Positions 17,249-25,251 of a stretch of DNA of 37,073 nucleotides are shown here, piece by piece. Both the position numbers and the translations under genes were made by a program. The stretch covers positions 1-37,073 of the forward strand of contig NZ_PQSR01000074.1 in NCBI RefSeq assembly GCF_002920635.1, given 5' to 3'. This DNA comes from Streptomyces sp. Ru72 (GTDB lineage Bacteria; Actinomycetota; Actinomycetes; Streptomycetales; Streptomycetaceae). The notes beneath the pieces are model-generated. The model was given only the letters and a program-made list of their open reading frames with translations. It did not search any database and had not been told where the DNA came from. The number at the start of each line of letters is the position of its first letter. The stretch's first letter is position 1.

Positions 17249-18427
17249 TTAATACACCGGCTTCTGCGGCTCGATCTGGTTGACCCAGCCGATCACGCCG
17301 CCGCCCACGTGGACGGCGTCGGAGAAGCCCGCCGACTTCAGGACGGCGAGGACTTCCGCACTGCGGACACCCGTCTTGCAGTGCAGGACGATCTTCTTGT
17401 CCTGCGGGAGAGTCTCCAGGGCGGTGCCCATCAGGAACTCGTTCTTCGGGATCAGCTTCGCGCCCGGGATGGAGACGATCTCGTACTCGTTCGGCTCGCG
17501 GACGTCGATGATCTCGATGTTCTCGCCGTCGTCGATCCACTCCTTGAGCTGCTTGGGAGTGATCGTCGAGTCGGCGGCCGCCGCCTGGGCCTCCTCGGAG
17601 ACGACGCCGCAGAAGGCCTCGTAGTCGATGAGCTCCGTGACGGTCGGGTTCTCACCGCAGACCGCGCAGTTCGGGTCCTTGCGGACCTTGACCTGGCGGT
17701 ACTGCATCTCCAGGGCGTCGTAGATCATCAGGCGGCCGACCAGCGGCTCACCGATGCCCGCCAGGAGCTTGATGGCCTCATTGACCTGGATGGAGCCGAT
17801 GGACGCGCACAGCACGCCCAGGACGCCGCCCTCGGCGCAGGAGGGGACCATTCCCGGCGGCGGGGGCTCCGGGTAGAGGCAGCGGTAGCAGGGGCCGTGC
17901 TCGGACCAGAAGACCGAGGCCTGGCCGTCGAAGCGGTAGATCGAGCCCCACACGTACGGCTTGTTCAGCAGCACGCACGCGTCGTTGACCAGGTAGCGGG
18001 TCGCGAAGTTGTCCGTGCCGTCGACGATGAGGTCGTACTGGCTGAAGATGTCCATCACGTTGTCGGCCTCGAGCCGCTCCTCGTGAAGGACCACGTTCAC
18101 GTAGGGGTTGATGCCCTTGACCGTGTCACGCGCGGATTCGGCCTTGGAGCGGCCGATGTCGGACTGGCTGTGGATGATCTGCCGCTGCAGGTTCGACTCG
18201 TCGACCTCGTCGAACTCCACGATGCCGAGCGTTCCCACGCCCGCCGCGGCCAGGTACATCAGCGCCGGCGAGCCCAGACCGCCGGCGCCCACACAGAGCA
18301 CCTTGGCGTTCTTCAGCCGCTTCTGCCCGTCCATCCCGACATCGGGGATGATCAGGTGGCGGGAGTACCTGCGGACCTCGTCTACGGTGAGCTCGGAAGC
18401 CGGCTCGACCAGGGGTGGCAGCGACAC
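17249..18427 (-). CDS. moeZ: MoeZ-type adenylyltransferase/sulfurtransferase (MoeB/ThiF domain plus rhodanese)
   Basis: 392 residues. The N-terminal ThiF/MoeB domain has the ATP loop GAGGLGS (47-53), the R/N/D-rich region VDESNLQRQ, and a zinc site of two CxxC pairs (C180/C183 and C254/C257). The C-terminal rhodanese domain has the active loop HCKTGVRS with C350. The enzyme adenylates the C-terminal glycine of sulfur-carrier proteins (MoaD, ThiS, CysO and others) and loads sulfur on them, for molybdopterin, thiamine, cysteine or thio-antibiotic synthesis; in actinomycetes one MoeZ serves several carriers. The GTG at 18427 has GGAG five bases upstream. It is 63 bases downstream of the spherulin-4 gene, so it may be co-transcribed or have its own promoter. 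Confidence 0.95.
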   Translation of the reverse strand: MSLPPLVEPASELTVDEVRRYSRHLIIPDVGMDGQKRLKNAKVLCVGAGGLGSPALMYLAAAGVGTLGIVEFDEVDESNLQRQIIHSQSDIGRSKAESARDTVKGINPYVNVVLHEERLEADNVMDIFSQYDLIVDGTDNFATRYLVNDACVLLNKPYVWGSIYRFDGQASVFWSEHGPCYRCLYPEPPPPGMVPSCAEGGVLGVLCASIGSIQVNEAIKLLAGIGEPLVGRLMIYDALEMQYRQVKVRKDPNCAVCGENPTVTELIDYEAFCGVVSEEAQAAAADSTITPKQLKEWIDDGENIEIIDVREPNEYEIVSIPGAKLIPKNEFLMGTALETLPQDKKIVLHCKTGVRSAEVLAVLKSAGFSDAVHVGGGVIGWVNQIEPQKPVY

Positions 18428-18490
18428 GGGGACTCCGTTGGTCGGTCAATCACTACGGTTGTTCTCCTGGTAACACTGCCACGCCCTTCT

Positions 18491-19240
18491 TCATTCCGAG
18501 ACACCCGTTCCGAGACGCGAGACGATGTCGTCCCAGTAGCCGGGCATGGTCTCCCAGGGGACGGTGCGGCCGCCGCGGTCCGTGCGGTCGGTGAACCAGA
18601 TCGTGGCGGCGCCCTGCCAGCGGGCGATGCGCAGCGCCTCCTCGAGGTGGCCGCGGGGCACGCCGTGCACGAAGTGGCAGAAGCGCTCGGGCGGGTACGC
18701 GGCGGTCCACTCGGCGACCTGCGACCACCGGTAGTCGCTCCAGGAGCCGGAGAAGGTGACCAGTTGGTCGGCGTGTTCGGCGTATCCGGGATACGGGTGG
18801 CTGCCGTGCCCCAGGACGATGTGCCCGTGGCCGAGGAGCGCTCGCAGCGCGGTGACCGTGCGGCATGTCTCGGAAAGGAGGGCGCGTTCGGTGGGGCAGC
18901 GGTCCAGGAGGAAGCCGTCGACCTGGTACCAGTCGAGATACCGGTCCGCCTCGGAGATCAGCTCGCCGAAGGGGCGGGCGCCCCGGACGAGGTCGAGGTG
19001 ACCGAGAACACGGACGCCGGCGGTGTGCAGCCGCCCGGCGGCCTGCACGCAGTGCGGGTCGGGCCGCGTGCCGGGACCGTTGCTCACGTTGAGTGCGGCC
19101 CAGTGCACCGGGGTGCCCGGGCGGGCGAGTGCGCCCCACTCCTCGGGGGCGAGGAGGGGGTGCGCATAGCCAGGGGTGCCGAGGCCCAGGCCCAGGTCGG
19201 TGCTCGCGGCGCTCGCCGAGGTGTCGGTCAGATGCGGCAT
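18491..19240 (-). CDS. Spherulin-4 (spherulation-specific family 4) protein, GH135-like barrel
   Basis: 249 residues with the Spherulin4 pattern of a TIM barrel: VHWAALNVSNGPG near the start, VRVLGHLDL (78-84), YQVDGFLLDRCP (105-116), VTFSGSW (161-167), FCHFVHG and a final ATIWFTDRT strand. The fungal member Sph3 is an endo-acting alpha-1,4-N-acetylgalactosaminidase with an Asp-Glu pair and a later Glu as key acids. By motif position D113 is kept, but the adjacent Glu is R114 and the later Glu position appears to be S164, so activity may differ or be lost. No signal peptide is visible, so it may be cytoplasmic. Its ATG overlaps the epimerase stop by 13 bases, indicating translational coupling. 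Confidence 0.75.
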   Translation of the reverse strand: MPHLTDTSASAASTDLGLGLGTPGYAHPLLAPEEWGALARPGTPVHWAALNVSNGPGTRPDPHCVQAAGRLHTAGVRVLGHLDLVRGARPFGELISEADRYLDWYQVDGFLLDRCPTERALLSETCRTVTALRALLGHGHIVLGHGSHPYPGYAEHADQLVTFSGSWSDYRWSQVAEWTAAYPPERFCHFVHGVPRGHLEEALRIARWQGAATIWFTDRTDRGGRTVPWETMPGYWDDIVSRLGTGVSE

Positions 19241-20187
19241 GCCGCCTCCATCCAGATGTCCGCGAGGGACTCCTCGAGGTTGATCCGGGGCCGCCAGCCG
19301 AGCCTGTCGCGGGCGGTGCGGACATCGGCCTGCTGCCAGCTGCCGCAGCCGTCCGGGTAGGGATGGGCGACCGGGACGGCGTGCTCGGGGTCGCCCCGGT
19401 GGTGGCCGAGCACCGGACGCACCGGGCTGGGAGGGCCGTCGAGTTCGTGCAGGGCGCCGCCGTAGCCGGCCACGCGGGCGAGGACGGCGGCGGCGTCACG
19501 CAGGCGCACCGCGCGGCCCGAGCCGATGTTGATCACGCCCTGGGCAGCGGAGAGGGAGGCGGCGTGGACAGCGCGGGCGACGTCGCGTACATCGACGAAG
19601 TCACGCTGGACGCCGAGGCCGCCGAGTTTGAGTTCGCCGTCGCCGGACTGCATCGCGCGGCGCAGGGCTTCGGCGAGGCGGCCGAGCGGGGATCCGGCGG
19701 GTGTGCCGGGACCGGCGGGCGAGAACACGCGGAGCACGACGGCGTCGAGCCCGGAGCCGAGGACGAGTTCGGTGGCGGCGAGCTTGCTGACGCCGTACGG
19801 GCCGCCGGGGCGCGGGATCGCGTCCTCGGCCGTGGAGGAGCCGGGCTGGCTGGGTCCGTACTCCGCGCTGCAGCCGATCTGCACCAGGCGGGCCCCGCAG
19901 CCGCTGCGGCGCAGGGCCTCGCAGACGGTCGCGACGGCGACGGTGTTGTGCCGGGTGAGTTCGCGGGCGCCGCCGCGGATGGCACCGGCGCAGTTGATGA
20001 CGACTCCGGGGTGCACGGCGTCCAGGAAGCGGGTGAGCGCGCCGGGGCTGCCGGCGGCGAGGTCGAACCGTACGTCGGCGTCGTCGCCGCGTCCCAGCGC
20101 GGTGAGTTGCACGGCCGGGTCGGCGAGCAGGCGGTCGGCGACGAAGCGGCCGATGTATCCGTTGGCTCCGATCAGCAGGACCCTCAT
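19228..20187 (-). CDS. NAD-dependent sugar-nucleotide epimerase/dehydratase
   Basis: 319 residues, extended short-chain dehydrogenase. The Rossmann glycine motif GANGYIG (8-14) binds NAD(P). The catalytic set is in SAEYG and PYGVSK (Tyr and Lys), and VFSPAGPG and GGLGVQRDFVDVRDVARA match nucleotide-sugar epimerases. It probably interconverts or modifies UDP- or dTDP-sugars; in this context a C4-epimerase supplying the adjacent glycosyltransferase is plausible but inferred. The ATG at 20187 has GGGAG seven bases upstream and also overlaps (ATGA) the stop of a 15-codon ORF. It overlaps the spherulin-4 gene downstream. The last 30 residues contain the typical LGWRPRINLEESL ending. Confidence 0.88.
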   Translation of the reverse strand: MRVLLIGANGYIGRFVADRLLADPAVQLTALGRGDDADVRFDLAAGSPGALTRFLDAVHPGVVINCAGAIRGGARELTRHNTVAVATVCEALRRSGCGARLVQIGCSAEYGPSQPGSSTAEDAIPRPGGPYGVSKLAATELVLGSGLDAVVLRVFSPAGPGTPAGSPLGRLAEALRRAMQSGDGELKLGGLGVQRDFVDVRDVARAVHAASLSAAQGVINIGSGRAVRLRDAAAVLARVAGYGGALHELDGPPSPVRPVLGHHRGDPEHAVPVAHPYPDGCGSWQQADVRTARDRLGWRPRINLEESLADIWMEAACRI

Positions 20188-20231
20188 CGGGCGGCTCCCG
20201 GGGCGGACTCTCCGGTTCGGGAGGTGATCAT
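20184..20231 (-). CDS. 15-codon mini-ORF coupled to the epimerase gene
   Basis: An ATG at 20231 preceded by AAGGAG at nine bases opens a frame (MITSRTGES...) whose TGA overlaps the epimerase ATG as ATGA. It has the best ribosome site in the 184-base gap. It could be a translational-coupling leader or simply a chance frame. Confidence 0.35.
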   Translation of the reverse strand: MITSRTGESAPGAAR

Positions 20232-20371
20232 CTGGCGTTTCTCCTTACGAGGGTGGTGCCGTGGGATGAGAGAGGCCCCGCGGTGTCGGCCCCGCGGGAA
20301 GGGGTGCCGGGGACCGGGTCCCGGGCGGTGGTCGCGGCTCCATGACGTCCCAGTGGCCATGGGCCGACGGC

Positions 20372-21685
20372 TCAGGGTGATCCGGGCTGCCGGGCGTGGG
20401 CCGAGGCCCGGGTCAGGGTGCGGATCGCGTGGATCAGCAGGGTCAGGGCGGCCGGGGCGCAGACGAGGGCCGGTACGGCGTCGGCGCCCCAGGCGTCGGT
20501 CAGGCTCCGGACCGGCGTGATCAGCGTGGAGCAGCCGGGGAGCCGGGCGGCGAAGACCGTGGCCAGGGCCGTCGCCTCGACGGCGGCCGCGGTGCCGAGG
20601 ACGACGGTCGGGGCCCGCCCGGCGCCGTGGACGGTGAGCAGCCGGGCGAGCAGCAGGAGTGCGCCCAGGGCGCCGGCTCCCACCGGGACGGCGGGTTCGC
20701 CGAGGAGGGCTCCGGTGAGCGCGAGCAGCGCGGCGAGGGCCGCCATGAAGAGTGCGAACACGCCGAGGAACAGCGGGGTGGCGGAGGCCGAGAACTCCTC
20801 GAGGCCACGGCTCGCGGCAAGTCTGCGGCGGGCGCCGGCGGAGAAGAGGCAGGCGCACCAGGCGGCAGGGGCGCAGGCCAGAGCGAGGGCCAGTACGGGG
20901 GCGGTGGCCAGGGCCCAGGGGCCGTCGGGGCCCCCGTCCAGGGCGGCGCGCAGCAGGCCGTCGCCGAGGAGGGCGTAGGCGAGCAGCCAGCATGTCCACA
21001 CGCGCGCGGCGGCGGACGTGGCGTGGGCGGGGGCGTGCAGCGGCCCACGGCCGAGTGCCACGCGCAGGCCGAGCGTGACGGCGACGGCGCCGAGAACGGC
21101 GACGGCGAGGTCGGCCCGGCCCGCGGTGGCCCGCAGGCCGAGGACGGCGGCGGCGCACAGGGCGCCCGGGAGCAGGGCGAGAGCGGCCCAGGCCCGGTGC
21201 CCCCGCGGGTTGCCCGTGGGGGCGGGACGCGGTGCGGGCCGGTCGTCGTCGCGGGGTACGCGCGCGTACATCTCCTCGGCGAGTGAGAAGACGTCCCGGT
21301 GCCGGTAGCGGGCGGCGGCCCGGTCGGTGAGTCCGTGTGCTTCCAGGCCGGCCGCGATCTCCAGCGGGTCGACGGCCCGTTCGCACAGTTCGCGGTGCCG
21401 GTGCATGAGCGCCTTGACGGGATCGGCGGCGCCTCGGCGGGCGGGGGGCTTGCGGGCGGGGTCCGCGCTCCCGGCGTCCGCGCCGCGCACGGCACCGACG
21501 GTGTGGGGCGCAGCCTCAGCTGCGACGGGTTGGGGCGCGCGTTCCGTCGCGACGGCTCCCGTGCGCGCGTCCGTCGTCTCTTCCGCGCTCGCGTACGCGC
21601 CCTCCGCTCCCAGGTCCCATTCCTCGGGCCTGGTGTCCCAGGCGTCGGAGCGGGGCCGTTCGCCCACGTCTCTCACGTCTCTCAT
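20372..21685 (-). CDS. Polytopic membrane protein of the polysaccharide-type cluster
   Basis: 437 residues. The first 95 or so are charged and Ala/Glu-rich, followed by a short conserved-looking soluble segment (HRHRELCERAVDPLEIAAGLE and VFSLAEEMYARVP). About ten hydrophobic helices follow from residue 140 to the C-terminus, for example RAWAALALLPGALCAAAVL and LFLGVFALFMAALAALLAL. It starts at the ATG at 21685, which overlaps the glycosyltransferase stop as ATGA, so the two are coupled; an in-frame start further upstream would lie wholly inside that gene. Its position is that of PelG (export flippase) in Pel operons, but I do not see PelG's N-terminal signature, so homology is not claimed. 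Alternatives are a polymerase or scaffold. Confidence 0.75.
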   Translation of the reverse strand: MRDVRDVGERPRSDAWDTRPEEWDLGAEGAYASAEETTDARTGAVATERAPQPVAAEAAPHTVGAVRGADAGSADPARKPPARRGAADPVKALMHRHRELCERAVDPLEIAAGLEAHGLTDRAAARYRHRDVFSLAEEMYARVPRDDDRPAPRPAPTGNPRGHRAWAALALLPGALCAAAVLGLRATAGRADLAVAVLGAVAVTLGLRVALGRGPLHAPAHATSAAARVWTCWLLAYALLGDGLLRAALDGGPDGPWALATAPVLALALACAPAAWCACLFSAGARRRLAASRGLEEFSASATPLFLGVFALFMAALAALLALTGALLGEPAVPVGAGALGALLLLARLLTVHGAGRAPTVVLGTAAAVEATALATVFAARLPGCSTLITPVRSLTDAWGADAVPALVCAPAALTLLIHAIRTLTRASAHARQPGSP

Positions 21686-23421
21686 CGCGCGCCCTCCGGT
21701 GCCGGAACGGCTGCGTGCGGCCACATGGCGGCGCGTGCGGCGCGTACGGGTCTCGGCCCGGCGTCCTGCGCGCATGCCCAGCGGGGTCGGGCGCCGGGGA
21801 GCCGGGGCTCGGTCCAGCGGCCGGGCAGATGGGCCTCCGGGGGTGCTCCGAAGGGCAGGGGTTCCCCCGCGTCGTCCACCAGGACCCGCCGTACCGGTGC
21901 GTGGGAGACGATCTCCAGGTAAATGCTGTGAAATGCCGCCACGTTCTGCTCGACGGTGAACAGTTCGAGGGCTCGTGCGCGGGCGGCCGCGCCGAGGCGC
22001 TCACGGCGCGCGGGGTCGCGCAGCAGCGCCAGGCACGCCTCCGCGAGCGCCCGCGGGTTGCGCGGCGGCACCACGAGGCCAGTGCCGCCGATGACCTCCA
22101 CCACCGCGCCCACATCCGTGGACACGGTCGCGCGACCGCAGAACATGGCCTCGACCAGGCTGATCGGAAACCCTTCGACGACGCTCGACAGGACGACGAC
22201 CGCCCCGGCCGCGTAGGCCTCCGCCAGGTCGGGCACCTCCGGTCCGCCGATCTCCTCGAAGGACACCGGGTTGTCGCCGACGGCGTGCACGCCCTCCGCC
22301 TCGTCCGGGAACAGCTGCGCGGCCAGGGCCCTGCACTGTCCGAGGTACTCCGCCCCCTCGGCGTCCGCCGGGGTCCCGACGACACGCAGCCTGGCCTTCG
22401 GCTCCGCCTTGCGGATCTCCGCGAAGGCGTGGAGCAGGCAGACCAGGTCCTTGGCGGGCTCGACACGGCCCACCCAGACCAGGGTGTTCGGGTCCGCACG
22501 GTCGGCGGCCTCGCCCACCTCCGTGAAGCGGGAAGCCTCCATGCCGGGGTAGACCGTGCGCACCTTGGCGCGGTCTGCGCCGCACCGCTCCTGCCAGCGC
22601 CGGGCGTGGGCGTTGCCGGGCGTGACGCACGCGGCCCGCCGGTAGACCTCGGCGGCCAGCCGGCGCTGGAAGGAGGCGAGCAGCGCGCGCACCGGACGCG
22701 TCTCGTCCGTCGTGCCCAGGTAGTGGGCCCGCAGCCTTACGCCGTACTCGGTGACCAGCAGCGGGATGCCGGAGAAGTGCCGGGCGAGCAGCCCGGGCAG
22801 GGCCGCTGCACCGCCCGACGTGGCGTGGCAGAGGTCGACGGAGCCGAGTCCGTCGTCCTCGTACCAGTCGAGCGAGAGGGGACGCAGGGCGCGTTCGACG
22901 TATGCGGCCACCTCCAGCAGGTCGGGGACGCCCGCCGCGCGCGCCGCCCGGAGGGCACCCGGCGCGCGGCAGGCGCCCTCCAGCACCCGTACGGCCGCCT
23001 CGGAACCCAGCGCGCGGGCCAGTCCGCCCTTGTCACGGGCGAGTTCGGCGAGCGCGTACAGGGCACTGCCGAAACGGTCCGCCTCGGGGCCGACCTGTTC
23101 GGACGCCTCCCGCCGCGCCCCTGGCTCCGGCGCCGCGCACAGGGCGGCGGCCAGCTCCCCGTACGCCTCCGTGAACCGTCGGCGCGCCCGGCGCCCGTAC
23201 ACGACACCGTCGTCCTGCGCGGTCCACAGGGGTGCCGTGCGTACCCGGTCGACGTGCGACGGCAGCGGGATCCAGCCATCGGCCTCCTGCCGCTCGGTGC
23301 GGCAGAGCGCGTAGACGTCGAACTCGTGCTGCCGAAGTCCGCGCACGAGCCGGTCGCACCAGAGCCTGGCGTCACCGCTCACATACGGATAGCCACCCTC
23401 CGTAAGCAGTCCGATGCGCAC
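21682..23421 (-). CDS. GT4 glycosyltransferase with N-terminal DUF3492 domain (PelF-like)
   Basis: 579 residues. Residues 1-290 match the PelF-type acceptor lobe: MRIGLLTEGGYPYVSG with RLWCDRLVRGL at the start, then LCHATSGGAAALPGLLA and LLVTEYGVRLR. The donor lobe has WVGRVEPAKDL (316-325), RVVGTPADAEG, and the retaining GT4 signature EGFPISLVE with E416 and E424. PelF polymerises UDP-GlcNAc/GalNAc into the cationic Pel exopolysaccharide in proteobacteria. A C-terminal tail after about 510 is Pro/Ala-rich and variable. The GTG at 23421 has GGGGG at a good distance. It leads an apparent operon: glycosyltransferase, membrane protein, epimerase, spherulin-4. No PelD/PelE c-di-GMP receptor or outer-membrane parts are present. 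Confidence 0.85.
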   Translation of the reverse strand: MRIGLLTEGGYPYVSGDARLWCDRLVRGLRQHEFDVYALCRTERQEADGWIPLPSHVDRVRTAPLWTAQDDGVVYGRRARRRFTEAYGELAAALCAAPEPGARREASEQVGPEADRFGSALYALAELARDKGGLARALGSEAAVRVLEGACRAPGALRAARAAGVPDLLEVAAYVERALRPLSLDWYEDDGLGSVDLCHATSGGAAALPGLLARHFSGIPLLVTEYGVRLRAHYLGTTDETRPVRALLASFQRRLAAEVYRRAACVTPGNAHARRWQERCGADRAKVRTVYPGMEASRFTEVGEAADRADPNTLVWVGRVEPAKDLVCLLHAFAEIRKAEPKARLRVVGTPADAEGAEYLGQCRALAAQLFPDEAEGVHAVGDNPVSFEEIGGPEVPDLAEAYAAGAVVVLSSVVEGFPISLVEAMFCGRATVSTDVGAVVEVIGGTGLVVPPRNPRALAEACLALLRDPARRERLGAAARARALELFTVEQNVAAFHSIYLEIVSHAPVRRVLVDDAGEPLPFGAPPEAHLPGRWTEPRLPGARPRWACAQDAGPRPVRAARAAMWPHAAVPAPEGAR

Positions 23422-23449
23422 GTGTGCACCCCCGATCTCCCGTAGGGAG

Positions 23450-23466
23450 CCGCCGTCGTCCGGCGG
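23450..23466 (-). other. Hairpin in the upstream region of the glycosyltransferase gene
   Basis: CCGCCG / CGGCGG with a 5-base loop, about 30 bases before the GTG. It lies between the transporter terminator and the gene start, so it would be in the 5' leader or the promoter. Confidence 0.3.
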
Positions 23467-23498
23467 CCCGCAGCGGGACGAACGTACGCGGACGGTCC

Positions 23499-23532
23499 GG
23501 TGGCGCGACGGACGGTTGTCCGTCGCGCCACC
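23499..23532 (-). terminator. Strong terminator hairpin after the peptide-transporter operon
   Basis: Perfect 15-bp stem GGTGGCGCGACGGAC / GTCCGTCGCGCCACC with loop GGTT, 124 bases beyond the stop of the ATPase gene and before the glycosyltransferase. It separates the two minus-strand transcripts. On the minus strand a CCCCTTTT tract precedes rather than follows it. Confidence 0.85.
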
Positions 23533-23655
23533 AAAAGGGGTGAACGCACGTAACTTTCCCGCACAGACCGCGTTCGATCGCGCTAGGTCCTTCGTCGAAC
23601 TCCCGTCGTCCGCCGGGAGGCCGGCGCGTGGCTCACTTTCGGCCCTACGGCCGGG

Positions 23656-25251
23656 TCACGCGGCGGTGAGCTCCCTGCGGGCCGTGCGCCGTTCGGCCGC
23701 CACCGCCGGATCCAGCGCGGGGACGGCCGCGAGGAGCTGCCTGGTGTACGGGTCCCGGGGCGACTCGTACACCTCGTCGGTCCAGCCGTACTCGACGATG
23801 CGGCCACGCCGCATCACCGCCACCCGGTCGCTGACCTGGCGCACGACGGCGAGGTCGTGCGCGATGAAGACGAGGGCCAGCCCGAGTTCGCGCTGCAACT
23901 CGGCGAGCAGGGCCACGACCTGCGCCTGGGTGGTGACGTCGAGCGCGGAGACCGGCTCGTCGCAGACGATGACGCGCGGCTTCGCGGCGAGTGCCCGCGC
24001 GATGCCGACGCGCTGGCGCTGGCCGCCGCTGAACTCGTGCGGGTACCGGTCGTACTGCGCCCCGTCGAGGCCCACTCGCTCCAGCAGTTCGCGCACGCGT
24101 CCCCGGATGCGCCGCTCATCGGACTCCCCGCGCGCCCGCAGCGGGTCGGCGATGGACTCCCCGACGCTGCGCCGGGGGTTGAGGGAGGAGACCGGGTCCT
24201 GGAAGACCATCTGCACGGCCGGATCCACGCCTCTCCGCGCGCTGCCCCCGTGGCGGACCTCGCCGGCCGTGGGTTCCAGCAGCCCGACCAGCATGCGCCC
24301 CAGGGTGGTCTTGCCGCTGCCGCTCTCCCCCACGATGCCGAGCGTCTCGCCGCGCCGCACGGTCAGCGACACGCCGTCGACGGCCGCCGACTTCCGTTTG
24401 CCGCGGCCGAACTCCCGGCGCAGTCCCACCGCCTCGACGACGACCTCGTCCGACGCCGCGCTCCGGACCGCCCGCGGCGCGTCCACCCGCGGCACCGCGC
24501 CCAGCAGTTCGCGTGTGTACTCCTCACGCGGCTCCCCCAGCACGGTGGCGACCGGGCCGTGCTCGACGGCCTTGCCGTGCCGCATGACGAGCACCTCGTC
24601 GACGCTCTCCGCGGCGACGCCCACGTCGTGCGTGACGAGGATCAGCCCCATCCCCGTCTCCTCGCGCAGCGTGTGCAGCAGGTCGAGGATCTGGGCCTGG
24701 ACCGTCACGTCCAGCGCGGTGGTGGGCTCGTCGGCGATCAGCAGGTCGGGTTCGCAGGCGAGCGCCATGGCGATCAGGGCGCGCTGGCGCATTCCGCCGC
24801 TGAACTCGTGCGGGCGCGAGCGGGACCGTCGTGCGGCGTCCGGGATGCCCACCCGGTCCAGCACCTCGACGGCTCGCGCGCGTGCCGCACGCCGGGACGC
24901 GCGCGTGTGCACCCGGTACACCTCGGCGATCTGGTCTCCGATCGCGTAGTACGGGTCCAGCGACGACAGCGGGTCCTGGAACACCATCGCGGCCCTGCCG
25001 CCGCGCAGCCGACGCAGGTCGTCGTCGGACGCCTGCCGGACGTCGGTGCCGGCGACCCGGACCGAGCCGGTCACCCGTGCGCCCGTGCCGCGGTGCAGAC
25101 CGAGGAGCGCGGAGGCGACGGTGGACTTGCCGGAGCCGGACTCGCCGACGAGCCCCAGGGCGGCGCCCTCGTCCAACCGGAAGGAGAGGCCGTCGACGGC
25201 GCGCAGGGAGCCGAACTCGACGGTCAGGTCCGTGACTTCCACCAGGCTCAT
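23656..25251 (-). CDS. Peptide ABC transporter, fused double ATP-binding protein (DppD-DppF type)
   Basis: 531 residues made of two complete ABC ATPase domains. The first has Walker A GESGSGKST (36-44), Q-loop MVFQDPLSSLDP, signature FSGGMRQR, Walker B LLIADEPTTALD and H-loop THD. The second has Walker A GESGSGKTT (about 303-311), MVFQDPVSSLNP, FSGGQRQR, VIVCDEPVSALD and AHD. Each is followed by the oligopeptide-type tail (EYTRELLGAVP, PYTRQLLAAVP). Most Dpp/Opp systems use separate DppD and DppF; here they are one chain. The ATG at 25251 overlaps the permease stop as ATGA. It powers the two neighbouring permeases at the inner membrane face. Confidence 0.95.
   Translation of the reverse strand: MSLVEVTDLTVEFGSLRAVDGLSFRLDEGAALGLVGESGSGKSTVASALLGLHRGTGARVTGSVRVAGTDVRQASDDDLRRLRGGRAAMVFQDPLSSLDPYYAIGDQIAEVYRVHTRASRRAARARAVEVLDRVGIPDAARRSRSRPHEFSGGMRQRALIAMALACEPDLLIADEPTTALDVTVQAQILDLLHTLREETGMGLILVTHDVGVAAESVDEVLVMRHGKAVEHGPVATVLGEPREEYTRELLGAVPRVDAPRAVRSAASDEVVVEAVGLRREFGRGKRKSAAVDGVSLTVRRGETLGIVGESGSGKTTLGRMLVGLLEPTAGEVRHGGSARRGVDPAVQMVFQDPVSSLNPRRSVGESIADPLRARGESDERRIRGRVRELLERVGLDGAQYDRYPHEFSGGQRQRVGIARALAAKPRVIVCDEPVSALDVTTQAQVVALLAELQRELGLALVFIAHDLAVVRQVSDRVAVMRRGRIVEYGWTDEVYESPRDPYTRQLLAAVPALDPAVAAERRTARRELTAA

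Noticed and set aside
20372..21685. Naming the membrane protein PelG
   Set aside because: Location and helix number fit, but PelG's N-terminal signature is not visible, so only an analogous role is suggested.
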